A DNA stretch of 49,963 nt. Source: Nitrospira sp. CG24B. GTDB lineage: Bacteria > Nitrospirota > Nitrospiria > Nitrospirales > Nitrospiraceae. The number at the start of each line of letters is the position of its first letter. The first letter of the stretch is position 1. The translations under genes were made by a program, and so were the position numbers. Of the stretch, positions 35,914 to 44,661 are shown piece after piece. A model generated the notes under the pieces. That model searched no databases and was not told the DNA's origin. It worked only from the letters and a program-made list of their open reading frames with translations. The stretch covers positions 1,583,721-1,633,683 of the forward strand of contig NEWS02000004.1 of NCBI GenBank assembly GCA_002869845.2. Direction: 5' to 3'.

Positions 35914-37449
35914 TTAAGAGATCTCCTCTCCGCGCTTCCAGTAGACACGGGCATGATCACCGAGTTCGCCGTGCCTTCCAAAACAGTCTCTCGTGGTTCC
36001 CAATTGGCCAGACTTGTTGTCTCCCCAGCAAAGGAGCGTGCCGTTCTCGAGGCGTGCACAGCTGTGATAGCCACCCGTCGTGATGGCGGTGGCAGTCGTA
36101 ATACCGGACACAGGAACCGGCACTGACGAATTCGTTGTGGTCCCATCCCCGAGCTGGCCCTCGCTGTTTCGCCCCCAGCAACGCACCGTCTTATCAACCA
36201 TGAGCGCGCACGTATGAGACTCAGCCGTTGCAACTGTTGTAGCTTTACTTAGCCCAGTCACCGCCACGGGATTCGAAGAATTGTCGGTCTTCCCATTCCC
36301 TAGTTGGCCTTCAGTGTTACGCCCCCAGCATTGCACGGTGCCGTCTTCGAGGCGTGCACAGCTGTGGCGGGCCCCCGCTGACACCGAGGTGGCTGTCGTG
36401 ATTTTGAACACTGGCACCGGCACGGACGAATTCGTGGTGGTCTCATTCCCGAGCTGGCCCTCATTGTTATATCCCCAGCACTGCACCGTCTGATTCGCCA
36501 ACCGTGCGCAACTATGGCCGCCTCCTGCTGCAACTGCTTTGGCTGTGGTCATCCCGGTCACCACCACGGGACTCGAGGAATTGTCGGTCTTCCCATTCCC
36601 CAGTTGGCCAAAGGCGTTATATCCCCAGCATTGCACGGTGCCATCTTCGAGGAGTGCACAACTGTGATGGCCTCCCGCCACCACCGATGAGGCCTTAATC
36701 CCATTCACTTGCACCGGCGGTGATCCTGGTAGCGAGTCGTTTCCGAGCTCCCCTTCATTGTTATGTCCCCAACAGAGGAGCCTATTGTCTTGCAAGTGTG
36801 CACAACTGTGATAGCCGCCAGTCGTGATGGCGATGGCGGTCGTGATTCCGAACACAGGAACCGGCACGGACGAATTCGTTGTGGCCCCATTCCCCACCTG
36901 GCCCTGCTCATTAGACCCCCAGCATTCCACCGTGCCATCCGCCAAGCGTGCGCAAGTATGCGTACCACCCGCCGCAACATCTGTCGCTGTCTTGATCCCA
37001 ATCACGCTTCCAGTCGCGGAAATCTGCAGGCCTCCGGGAATAGCAGTCACGGAGAAGGACACACTAGAATTTGTGTTAGACAACAGTTTAGCCCCGTTCA
37101 TCGTGACGCTAGCCCCATCGACATTGCCTTGAGCTTGACCATCAAACACAGTCCCCGTGACTGTCCCCCTAGTGGGTACCCAGGGCTGTAATACCGTCCA
37201 GAGCTGGCCTATCGCGAAAGGGCTAGAAGAGGTATTCTGAAGAAATGGAGTGTTCATGGTGATTGGGACACTCATGGGTTGGTCTCTAGTCCCGTTCCAA
37301 CAGCTTGAGAGAGTAGCCACTGTTGTGAGGAGCGTGGCACATACAAAGCGAATCTGGCAGCGAGCCCATATAACAGCGAATTGGTGCTTCACTGACAGCC
37401 AACATCGCGGAATCTGATGAGAGCTACCAACATAGACCCTCATGCTCAT
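35914..37449 (-). CDS. exported RCC1-repeat (seven-blade propeller) lipoprotein
   Basis: About 511 aa: a basic N-terminus, a hydrophobic segment with lipobox-like TLSSC (about residue 50), an Ig-like region (FDGQAQGNVDGASVTMNGAK) and seven RCC1 repeats of about 50 residues. Each repeat follows GGxHSCAxL..GTVxCWGxNxxGQLG with two cysteines. Seven is the number that closes an RCC1/BLIP-II propeller. Such exported RCC1 proteins are probable binding proteins, not Ran exchange factors. The last 25 residues (after SGQLGTT) leave the pattern and may result from a frameshift. Start: GAAGGGAG precedes ATGs at 37,449 and 37,443; the open frame to 37,473 has no better site. It is divergent from the FG-GAP gene. 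Confidence 0.85.
   Translation of the reverse strand: MSMRVYVGSSHQIPRCWLSVKHQFAVIWARCQIRFVCATLLTTVATLSSCWNGTRDQPMSVPITMNTPFLQNTSSSPFAIGQLWTVLQPWVPTRGTVTGTVFDGQAQGNVDGASVTMNGAKLLSNTNSSVSFSVTAIPGGLQISATGSVIGIKTATDVAAGGTHTCARLADGTVECWGSNEQGQVGNGATTNSSVPVPVFGITTAIAITTGGYHSCAHLQDNRLLCWGHNNEGELGNDSLPGSPPVQVNGIKASSVVAGGHHSCALLEDGTVQCWGYNAFGQLGNGKTDNSSSPVVVTGMTTAKAVAAGGGHSCARLANQTVQCWGYNNEGQLGNETTTNSSVPVPVFKITTATSVSAGARHSCARLEDGTVQCWGRNTEGQLGNGKTDNSSNPVAVTGLSKATTVATAESHTCALMVDKTVRCWGRNSEGQLGDGTTTNSSVPVPVSGITTATAITTGGYHSCARLENGTLLCWGDNKSGQLGTTRDCFGRHGELGDHARVYWKRGEEIS
36001..36960 (-). repeat. tandem DNA repeats inside the RCC1 gene, 150-bp units in a 300-bp pattern
   Basis: The repeats are phased at 150 bp (one blade). 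Units two apart resemble each other more: for example ttgtcggtcttcccattccc recurs exactly 300 bp apart (36,281 and 36,581), and gacgaattcgt likewise (36,124 and 36,424). The gene seems to have grown by duplication of blade pairs. Confidence 0.8.
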
Positions 37450-37792
37450 CTCCCTTCGGTCTTGACCGCTCACTTTTCCAATTCAAAGAGAGTTCATCCG
37501 ACGATTTTACCAGAGCTGTACGCTAAGAACATATGCTTATTATCCTAGCTAGATTTCGCGACCTGATTAACCTCCCTGAGTAGTTAGGCCACTTGCTCCA
37601 TGAGTCCTGCATCCATCGGGTGGACTCAATCGTCACTGGAGCTGGTAGTCAGTAACCAAAGGCACTATGAGGCCAGACCCTAGTTCCCCTGCGCCGCCAG
37701 CGTTCAATGATGACCTGTGCCTCTTGTCATGTAGCGGATACTCCCCCTCTTCAGTTTTTCATCCCAAAACTGGCTATTGAAGTGACTCATTA

Positions 37793-37821
37793 TTGACAAT
37801 AAGCAAAGAACCTCATAATTT
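37793..37821 (+). promoter_or_regulatory. sigma-70-type promoter of the FG-GAP metzincin gene
   Basis: TTGACA (37,793-37,798), a 17-base spacer and TAATTT (37,816-37,821) lie 28-56 bp before the ATG at 37,849. The first box is perfect and the second matches 5 of 6 of TATAAT loosely. GGAG follows at 37,839-37,842 as ribosome site. The rest of the 400-bp divergent gap (37,450-37,848) shows no gene. Confidence 0.6.
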
Positions 37822-37848
37822 TATGGTGAGAGCAGTTCGGAGCAATTT

Positions 37849-40800
37849 ATGGAGAACATCCGCACTGGCATTCAACACCGAAAGGAGACTCGTAAAGTTC
37901 AATCTCAGAAGACTCTTATCCTTCCCAGCCTGTGCCTCACCCTTTCAATCCTTTGCCAATTAGGAACACCCCTAGTCGCAGCGCAGTGTCCCACTCCGAG
38001 CTTCCAACCGCCGACTGTGTTCCCCGCCGCTCAAGGAATTTTGGTCCCCGCGGATTACGACCTTGACGGGAACATCGACCTGGCTGTCGGAAACCTCATC
38101 CTTTACGGGGATGGCCACGGGGGCTTAAAAACGGGCGCGACAATGCGGAACGTCCGGTCTATGGCCACTGCTGACTTTGGTGGCGTCACCCCTCCAATTT
38201 CCGGTGTGAACAATGCAGCGCCAGAACTGATCGCCGAGTCCACCTTCGACCCAACCGTCATAGTCGTTGGACTGGGCTTTGGCAGAAGGGAAAACGATCC
38301 TTTTCAGACGATTTTTCGCGGCTGGGTCGCGAGGAGTGTGCCGCTGTCGACCATAGCAGCTGACTTAACCGGCGATGGTATTTCCGACTTGGTCATCGGT
38401 TATGGCCGACCGACGGCCAATTTCGATCCCTACAGCCATAGGTTGTGGTTTATAATCGGTACAAGCATGGTGCCTAACTGGCAACAAACGAGTGGTGGTC
38501 CTACTTTCGAACACCCGTTCCATGATCCTGTCGCACTTGCGACCGGAGATTTCGACGACGACGGTCGAACAGAGCTGCTTGCGCTCAGTGGGGAGGCCAA
38601 CTCCTTGACTGAGTTTAAGTACGTCAATCAGCAGTTCGTCAGTGAGGGTGTCAGCGTCTCCGGAGTACCGACGGCAATGGCGGTGGCAGACCTCAACGGC
38701 GACGGCTTGCTCGATGCAGTAGTCACTACTGAAAGTGGTGATGTGGTCTCCTTACTCGGCACAGGTAAGGTGGTTGGCAGCGCTCAGTTCAACCCGACCT
38801 TCAAGCAGGTTGCCAAGGTTAGCGTGGGCGGTAACTTGGCCAGCATTGCTCTGGGTGACGTAAACGGTGACCGGCGAACCGACGCACTCGTGGTTGATAG
38901 AACCGGTAGGCGCGTCATTGCATTGCTCGGCAACGGCGGAGGAGAATTCGCTCCCTCCTCACCGATCACAACGCGCTATGAATTGCCGTTTTCGGTCGTG
39001 CTGGCCGACTTCAACCATGACGGGAAACTGGATATCGCCATCGGAAACCTCAGCTCCGATAATGTGGAAGTACACCTCAATACATGCGAAACCGCCTCCA
39101 TCGACATCGAGATCACCGGGATGGAAGTAACTCAAGGCATTCAGGATCTGAACAACTCAGTGGTGCTAGTAGCCGATCGGCCCACGTTTGTTCGCCTGCA
39201 TGTGCGAGCCGGAGTTCCAATCGACAGGGTCACTGCCCAGTTGTCACGAACTGATGAAAACGGTACGGTGCTTGAACGTCCGATCTGGCCTACCAACCCA
39301 GGCGGAAGCATCACGGTGAAGGCAAACCCGGATCGTAAACTCCTTGCCGACTCTTTCTTATTTGAACTTCCTCCTTCATGGACCTCTTCGGGCACAGTCC
39401 TCCTCACCGCCAGCGTGAATCCTAATCACCTTCCGGTCGAAACCACCTTCGCCAACAATGTCATGTCACGCAATGTAACTTTTCAGCCCACGAATCCGCT
39501 GAAGATCGAGCTGATCAAAGTTCGTCATCACGAAGGTCCCGGCAGGGGCACCAGCTGTGGGCAAGACGTTGAACCGACAGACAAGGATCTTGACAAAGTC
39601 GAATCGGCGCTGCGCCGCGAACTGCCTGCTTCGAAATTCGTGTTCACTCGTCGGGCAAATGTCTGGGACTCGGGCTTGACCCTGGACTGTGCAATCAACA
39701 TCGCTCCAGGCGTGGAAACGGGCATGGTCCTAAAGGCTTTAGAGGCCGCATACGCCTCGGCCCCACTCGATCGCATTCGCCTCGCGATCTTCGCTCGCGA
39801 TTTTATTGGCGGGGCAGCAAATGACATACCTGGTTGGTTCGCAGTGGTCGGATGGGCGGCAACCTTGGAGTCATCGGCGCACGAGATTGGGCATACCCTC
39901 GGCAGGTATCACATCGCTTCCCCGTCAACGCCACCATGCAAGGCTACCAGCCAGCCAGTGGGGCTCGACTCACGGTATCCGTACCTCCCAGGTGGCCTGA
40001 TCGGGGGGCCGGTCTCCGATCCGGAACGGTTCATGGGTTTCGATCGCGGAGACGCGTCACTCCTGCCATGGCCACTGCCGAGAAAGGTTGTCCCTCCGAC
40101 CGTCGGAGATAGGATGGGCTACTGCGAGGAGAGTTGGCCATCCGACTACACCTGGACAGGCCTGCGCGAGGGGATCAATGCCAAGTTTTCTCCGAACGAT
40201 CCCACGGGCGATTTCCTCCGAATCACCGGTAGGGTCGATTCGCTTCAAACGCGAGTCAGCAACCTGTCTGCTGTTCGGCTTTCCAGTGTCGGAGCCATTT
40301 TCCCCTCGCTGCCGGGCAAGTGGCATCTCAGGTTGCTCGGCGGTAGCGGAGAAGTCCTCTCAGACTACCTCTTCACTCCCCGCGAAGATGTTCATGGTCA
40401 GCAGATCCAGATATCTGAGACCATTCCCTTCTCCAGCGGAACGCGGAATGTTGCGATAATCAATCCGTGCGGGTCTACCATCGGGACCATCTCAGTCAGC
40501 GCGCATTCGCCAATCGTGGGGGAGGTGAAACTCTCGAGCGGGCCGGTGCTCCCGTCTTCAGGTCCGGTCACGCTATCCTGGTCTGCATCCGATCCCGACG
40601 GGAATCCCTTACTGACAGATCTTCTTTGGAGTCGGGATGGCGCAAAGACATTTGACTCGATGGCTTACGGAGTCACCGGTTCGAGCTATACATTTGAGGC
40701 AAGTGGCCTCGCAGGTACCGGAGGTCAGGCCATTGGCGTACTGCGCATCCTCGTGCGAGACCCGGTTCTAACTGCTATGGCCGATTTCAGTGGGATTATA

Positions 40801-41688
40801 GCTCCTGGTTCCGCCCCGCGCCTCCGTATCGTTGCACCCTACAATGGCCAGCGTTTTGTCCGTGGCCAAACTCTGGTGCTTCGAGCCATTGCATCCGATG
40901 TTGAGGATGGTGTCCTCGACGAAGCAGTGTCCTGGCACTCCAACCGCGATGGCATTCTAGGCTCAGGCGGAAACGTGTCCGCTCGTCTCTCACTCGGCAG
41001 CCACATCCTTACTGCTCAGGTAGCCGATTCGAGCGGCAACATAACCTCGGTAACAACGACCTGTCAGGTGTATGACATTCTCCCACCCGGAACACCTCCC
41101 ATCGCCGTTGCCGGAAGCGACCAACAAGTGCTCGAGGGTGCAACAGTGGTGCTCGACGGACGTGGTTCGAAAGGTGAGGACGGAGATTCGCTCACCTATG
41201 CGTGGCGCATGGTCGAGGCGCCACCTCACCTGCAGGGCCTCACTCTTTCTGGATCTGGTCCCATCGCGACCTTCCTAGCCCCCGACAACGGAACCTACCG
41301 ATTCGAGCTCATGGTTTGGAATGGGCAGCAGAACTCGTCAACCGCCATGATAAAGGTTGATGTCGCAAACGTGAACCCGTCGGTGAAAATCCTCTCGCCT
41401 ACTGCTGGTGCGACTCTGAAGACTGGGGAGGTGCTGATCAATGCTAGATTCATTGATCCGGGCTTACTCGATACCCACGCATGCATCATAACCTGGGACG
41501 AGGATTCCGTAATCACTGAAACACCAGGAACCATCTCCGAATCGGCACAGACGTGTAGTGCAACTAAAATCTTGTCTCCGGGAAACTACCTCGTGCGTGT
41601 TACAGTCCGAGACAATGTGGGCGGCGAGGGAGTTGACAGCGTGCAGTTGGTGGTGACCGACCCGCATGCGGCAGCTCTCCGGGAATAG
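37849..41688 (+). CDS. large exported FG-GAP-propeller metzincin-type metalloprotease
   Basis: This 1279-aa protein has a signal peptide (about 20-45), then six clear and one weak FG-GAP/VCBS repeats (about 65-405), for example DYDLDGNIDLAVGN, DLNGDGLLDAVVT and DFNHDGKLDIAIGN, which bind calcium and form a beta-propeller. A CARDB-like segment follows (ITGMEVTQGIQDLNNSVVLV to about 545). The catalytic site is HEIGHTLGRYH at 678-688, matching the metzincin HExxHxxGxxH, with a Met-turn-like DRMGYC about 80 residues later. Ig/PKD-like domains fill the C-terminus (for instance VAGSDQQVLEGATVVLDG). No sorting signal is seen. It is predicted to be a secreted calcium-stabilised protease; the substrate is unknown. 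Confidence 0.88.
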   Translation: MENIRTGIQHRKETRKVQSQKTLILPSLCLTLSILCQLGTPLVAAQCPTPSFQPPTVFPAAQGILVPADYDLDGNIDLAVGNLILYGDGHGGLKTGATMRNVRSMATADFGGVTPPISGVNNAAPELIAESTFDPTVIVVGLGFGRRENDPFQTIFRGWVARSVPLSTIAADLTGDGISDLVIGYGRPTANFDPYSHRLWFIIGTSMVPNWQQTSGGPTFEHPFHDPVALATGDFDDDGRTELLALSGEANSLTEFKYVNQQFVSEGVSVSGVPTAMAVADLNGDGLLDAVVTTESGDVVSLLGTGKVVGSAQFNPTFKQVAKVSVGGNLASIALGDVNGDRRTDALVVDRTGRRVIALLGNGGGEFAPSSPITTRYELPFSVVLADFNHDGKLDIAIGNLSSDNVEVHLNTCETASIDIEITGMEVTQGIQDLNNSVVLVADRPTFVRLHVRAGVPIDRVTAQLSRTDENGTVLERPIWPTNPGGSITVKANPDRKLLADSFLFELPPSWTSSGTVLLTASVNPNHLPVETTFANNVMSRNVTFQPTNPLKIELIKVRHHEGPGRGTSCGQDVEPTDKDLDKVESALRRELPASKFVFTRRANVWDSGLTLDCAINIAPGVETGMVLKALEAAYASAPLDRIRLAIFARDFIGGAANDIPGWFAVVGWAATLESSAHEIGHTLGRYHIASPSTPPCKATSQPVGLDSRYPYLPGGLIGGPVSDPERFMGFDRGDASLLPWPLPRKVVPPTVGDRMGYCEESWPSDYTWTGLREGINAKFSPNDPTGDFLRITGRVDSLQTRVSNLSAVRLSSVGAIFPSLPGKWHLRLLGGSGEVLSDYLFTPREDVHGQQIQISETIPFSSGTRNVAIINPCGSTIGTISVSAHSPIVGEVKLSSGPVLPSSGPVTLSWSASDPDGNPLLTDLLWSRDGAKTFDSMAYGVTGSSYTFEASGLAGTGGQAIGVLRILVRDPVLTAMADFSGIIAPGSAPRLRIVAPYNGQRFVRGQTLVLRAIASDVEDGVLDEAVSWHSNRDGILGSGGNVSARLSLGSHILTAQVADSSGNITSVTTTCQVYDILPPGTPPIAVAGSDQQVLEGATVVLDGRGSKGEDGDSLTYAWRMVEAPPHLQGLTLSGSGPIATFLAPDNGTYRFELMVWNGQQNSSTAMIKVDVANVNPSVKILSPTAGATLKTGEVLINARFIDPGLLDTHACIITWDEDSVITETPGTISESAQTCSATKILSPGNYLVRVTVRDNVGGEGVDSVQLVVTDPHAAALRE

Positions 41689-41735
41689 TACATGGCTGGA
41701 ACTGGTGGGTTTATAGCTACGCCCCCATAATTGTG

Positions 41736-42062
41736 TTAGGGCGTGTCACTAATTAAGCTATGCCATTGCAGCGGTTCAATCACCTGTTCAGCAGCATCAA
41801 AGGCTTTATCGGCAATGATTCTGGCCACGTCAATACCGGGCAGCAAGGCATCGGCGCCCTTCAGATCATGCGCCTGTCCTGGGGTGAGATGAAACCCGGT
41901 CGGATTCCTCAGGGCGTCACAGGTGGCGTGGATTTTCGTGGTCAGGCCACCCTTGCTGCGTCCGATGGCTTCCTGTGCCTGGTTCCCCTTTTTGCCCCAG
42001 CGCTGTGAGAGCATCACAAACCCGAGGGTCACCATGGTCAGCACATAGCCCCCATCGACCAT
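41736..42062 (-). pseudogene. IS5-family (IS427-like) transposase remnant
   Basis: QEAIGRSKGGLTTKIHATCD, NPTGFHLTPGQAHDLKGAD and IIADKAFDAAEQVIEPL are the middle of an IS427-group DDE transposase. The N-terminal helix-turn-helix and the end with the last catalytic Glu are missing. The end near 41,731 reads gggcgtgtcactaatt, like IS427-type terminal repeats. It lies 47 bp after the metzincin gene and on the other strand. Confidence 0.8.
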
Positions 42063-42199
42063 TCGAACCGGATCGTCAACGACTTATGTGGAGGTGATAC
42101 GGTGTCGGCACCATATCATCTCCCCTGCAACCCAGCAGCACCAAGTATCTTCACGAGATCGTGATCGAGCGCGGCAGCAAGCCGGTCTATGCTGACACC

Positions 42200-42313
42200 A
42201 TGGCTCAGACCTCCACCACTCCAACTAAGCGCCTGGTGCTCCGTGCCGTTCTCACCGAAGTCAATCCTCAGATCGCACGCGTGGTCGCCGTTCCGGATGA
42301 TCTCGAATTCACG
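42200..42313 (+). pseudogene. plasmid pRiA4b ORF-3-like fragment
   Basis: From ATG at 42,200, KRLVLRAVLTEVNPQIARVV followed by VPDDLEFTDL resembles the start of pRiA4b ORF-3-like proteins, which open with a YQLKV-x-L...P-x-IWRR-x-x-V pattern. The Trp-Arg-Arg is altered, and the family sequence stops after about 38 residues, where the DUF72 remnant begins on the other strand. The match is short and uncertain. Confidence 0.35.
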
Positions 42314-42674
42314 GACTTGCGGCCTGCAAGGCATTCCCTAAAGCTTGAATGGTCAAAGGCGCATTTCCTTCGCTGCGGTTATTGACAAGGACATACGTCT
42401 TTCGCTTCTCTCCCACCGCTTTCTTCACCAACTCGACGGTGTCTCGCCGCATCTCTGGAAGCCCTTCCACAATCTTGGTGTATGGCTCCGCTCGTTTCTT
42501 CGCGGCTTCATAGGGCATCTTAAGCGGCGTCAGGAGGCGCAGCACTATGAAGGGCGCCGTGAAGCAATCCTCCATCCGTTGATGCTGCTCACGTAGCGGT
42601 GGCATGTAGGACCAATGGTTGTAGACATGGGCGACACTATGATGCTCTAAGACCGAGCGATAGTCAGAACCCAG
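42309..42674 (-). pseudogene. DUF72-family protein, C-terminal remnant
   Basis: VAHVYNHWSYMPPLREQHQ, then RRDTVELVKKAVGEKRKTYV and LVNNRSEGNAPLTIQAL form the C-terminal third of DUF72 (a TIM-barrel family of unknown function, often near mobile DNA). The first about 150 residues are gone; the frame upstream is the small gene at 42,664. It is probably a recombination scar and cannot fold as a barrel. Confidence 0.75.
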
Positions 42675-42831
42675 CAAGCCCGCGTGGCTCTCCGTCCATG
42701 CCCTGCCGAAAGGTGTTCCGCAGGGCATGGCTCGGCGTGATGCCGTGGGTCTGACACCAGGCCTGCCAGGGCGCTTTCAGGTCCCCCAGGTCTACCGTGA
42801 TCGTGGTCGTCCGTTTCGCCCTCTGCCCCAT
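42664..42831 (-). CDS. small RHH-like protein of mobile elements, possibly truncated
   Basis: This 55-aa frame starts at ATG 42,831: MGQRAKRTTTITVDLGDLKA, then PWQAWCQTHGITPSHALRN. A beta strand followed by two helices suggests a ribbon-helix-helix DNA-binding fold, and the PWQAWC-x5-TPS pattern is one I associate with small regulators on integrative and mobilisable elements. The last about 10 residues run into DUF72 DNA, so the true C-terminus may be lost. GGTGAG is the only ribosome-site candidate. Confidence 0.5.
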   Translation of the reverse strand: MGQRAKRTTTITVDLGDLKAPWQAWCQTHGITPSHALRNTFRQGMDGEPRGLAGF

Positions 42832-43151
42832 CAACTCACCGGCACCAGCCCCAGTCGAGACGCCCCGAGCCCCTCACCGACCGGTGTCTGATTCTGGTCA
42901 TCGGAGGCGAGTCCGGGGCGGTGATCGGAGGGTCAAAGCACATAGGTACAACGATACAAGAAACCCAGAATGTAAGACAAATGGGGGCAAGAGCCATATC
43001 CTTCAACCTCTCAAAATCGGGGAAATATGTGCTCGACGGAGTATCAACAGAATCGTCAGAGAACTGACTCGCCGGGTCCAGCGCGCAACGGAGGAAGAAT
43101 TGATCTTTGAGACCGAGACGTGTAGGCTGAAGCCTAGTTGGAGTGACGCAG
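42832..43151. other. 320-bp stretch with no recognised gene
   Basis: Both strands were read. One frame (42,797-43,168 on +) is open but matches nothing. The end (from about 43,105) holds the probable leader of the toxin-antitoxin pair, with TTGGAG as ribosome site. Confidence 0.35.
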
Positions 43152-43358
43152 ATGACGACGGCGTATGAACAGACGATTCTTCAGAAACTTCGGCATCTTC
43201 CCCCCGAACGTTTAGCCGAGGTAGAGGACTTTGTGGATTTTCTCGCCCACCGTCAGGCCGAAGAGCGCGCTCTGACTCAGGCCGCCGGCCACCTCGCCAC
43301 CGCCGCCTTCGCGCGGGTCTGGGACAACCCCGCTGACGCCGACTATGACCGGTTATGA
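43152..43358 (+). CDS. antitoxin-like protein of a PemK/MazF-type pair
   Basis: This 68-aa protein begins MTTAYEQTILQKLRHLPPER and continues LAEVEDFVDFLAHRQAEER, the DUF2281/helical-antitoxin pattern (a helix-loop-helix with LPPERLAEVEDFVDFL). The C-terminal half is rich in Ala and ends NPADADYDRL, typical of the flexible toxin-neutralising tail. The ATG at 43,152 with GGAG upstream is preferred over a GTG at 43,143. It overlaps the toxin gene by 14 bp, as is usual for such pairs. Confidence 0.82.
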   Translation: MTTAYEQTILQKLRHLPPERLAEVEDFVDFLAHRQAEERALTQAAGHLATAAFARVWDNPADADYDRL

Positions 43359-43683
43359 CTTCGGGGATGTAGTTCTAGTCCCCTTCCCGTTTACGGATCA
43401 GTCCGCCGTCAAACGCCGTCCTGCCGTCGTGGTCAGCAGCCCGGCCTACCATCAGGCTCGCCCCGATCTCCTCATCATGGCAGTCACCAGTCGGCAATCC
43501 TCTCCCCTCTCCGTGGGTGAGGTGCAGGTGCAAGATTGGCAGGGGGCGGGATTGCTCAAACCATCTGTCCTCAAACCCATCCTCACAACCATCGACCCAG
43601 CCCTTGTCCTCAAGAAACTGGGCCGACTGACCGCGACGGATCAAAGCGCGCTTCGCCACGCCCTCCGGACCATGATCGGGTAA
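43345..43683 (+). CDS. PemK/MazF-family endoribonuclease toxin
   Basis: This 112-aa protein has the MazF/PemK barrel: FGDVVLVPFPFTDQSAVKRR, PAVVVSSPAYHQ, then LIMAVTSRQSS and a GLLKPSVLKPILTTI strand. KRRPAVVVSS carries the conserved Arg-Pro before the substrate loop, and the SVLKP segment is near the usual catalytic Thr/Ser. Length is normal. The family cuts RNA at short motifs and stabilises mobile DNA by post-segregational killing. It overlaps the antitoxin gene by 14 bp. Confidence 0.88.
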   Translation: MTGYDFGDVVLVPFPFTDQSAVKRRPAVVVSSPAYHQARPDLLIMAVTSRQSSPLSVGEVQVQDWQGAGLLKPSVLKPILTTIDPALVLKKLGRLTATDQSALRHALRTMIG

Positions 43684-44342
43684 GTCGTCCAGTTCCACGC
43701 TCTGGTAACAACTGGCGCTTCCGTACAAGATCACATGGGGCATGATCATGCGCGTCCCGTATGTCGGAAGACGGTGAACACTCCATCGATCCTTTTCTTT
43801 CTTCTCCTCGATCCTCACTGAAGAGCCGAACCGATCATGAACGGCCACGCACACCGGACTCACATACCAACCTCTTCTCAACATCAGTATTGCGCCCCGC
43901 ACCCAAGCCGGGGGCGCAACGGATCATCCCAGTCTGTGGCCACGAACGGCTGCAAGCGTGACACCGTCCTCGGTGGCGCGATTGCTTCGGGCGTGGCACA
44001 CGCCTTGATAGGCGACGGATGTTCTCCCCGCACGGTCGGGCCACGTCGCGCGGGACGACGGTGCCGGACTCCACGTGGCACGGCGTCTCCGGACGCGGTG
44101 CCACAACGGCCCCTACTTTTTCGGTATGGCCATAAATACTGAACCCTCTCATAAGTGCCACCGTGCCATGGCCACGTACGTTCTGCATCTCTTGTCTGAG
44201 GCACATGGTATGACGGTACAGAAGTGCTCTCGTAAATTGCCCGGCATTGCGAAGTCTCTCGGCTAAGGGGAGTCGTAGTGACCATCGACCGATAGATTGG
44301 AAACCGCATGCGGTGGGTTTACCGAGTGCCAGAGAGTTGTGG
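43684..44342. other. 660-bp gap with no recognised gene
   Basis: Read on both strands. The frames here (for instance 43,884-44,309 on -) lack recognisable motifs and have the Arg/Pro-rich composition of non-coding high-G+C DNA. G+C-rich inverted segments occur between 44,040 and 44,110. It may hold control sites for the excisionase and integrase. Confidence 0.35.
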
Positions 44343-44654
44343 ATGAGACCGTTAAATCTTCAAGAAGCCGCACAGTTTCTCCGGATGTCGAAATCTTCTC
44401 TGTACCAACGGAAGGATATCCCCCGTTATCGGCGCCCTGGCTCGCGGGCGCTGTTGTTCGATCAGGATGAGCTTGAGATGTGGCTTAAAACTGGGCGTGT
44501 TGAATTTGAATCCGTAGCGGCACCTGCGGTTTCCCCGAGTCAGTCGGCCGTACACTCGAACACTGGCCCTATCAGTGTTCCTAATATCTCTGCGAGTGAC
44601 GCTCTGGACATTCGAAACGCGGGTGTCTACCATCGCAACCCACTCGATCGCTGA
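44343..44654 (+). CDS. excisionase-like helix-turn-helix protein
   Basis: This 103-aa protein opens MRPLNLQEAAQFLRMSKSSL, then YQRKDIPRYRRPGSRALLFD and ELEMWLKTGRV: a MerR/AlpA-like winged helix of the HTH_17 (excisionase) family. The long Ser/Asn-rich C-terminal part is not conserved. It stops 7 bp before the integrase start and is probably its directionality or regulatory partner. No strong Shine-Dalgarno is visible. Confidence 0.82.
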   Translation: MRPLNLQEAAQFLRMSKSSLYQRKDIPRYRRPGSRALLFDQDELEMWLKTGRVEFESVAAPAVSPSQSAVHSNTGPISVPNISASDALDIRNAGVYHRNPLDR

Positions 44655-44661
44655 GAGACAC

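Noticed and set aside
36001..36960. CRISPR-like repeat array
   Set aside because: The repeats are coding, 150 bp long, imperfect and in phase with RCC1 blades; no spacers.
43884..44309. A - strand frame of 141 codons in the 660-bp gap
   Set aside because: Arg/Pro-rich in the manner of random G+C-rich frames; no motif and no start signals.
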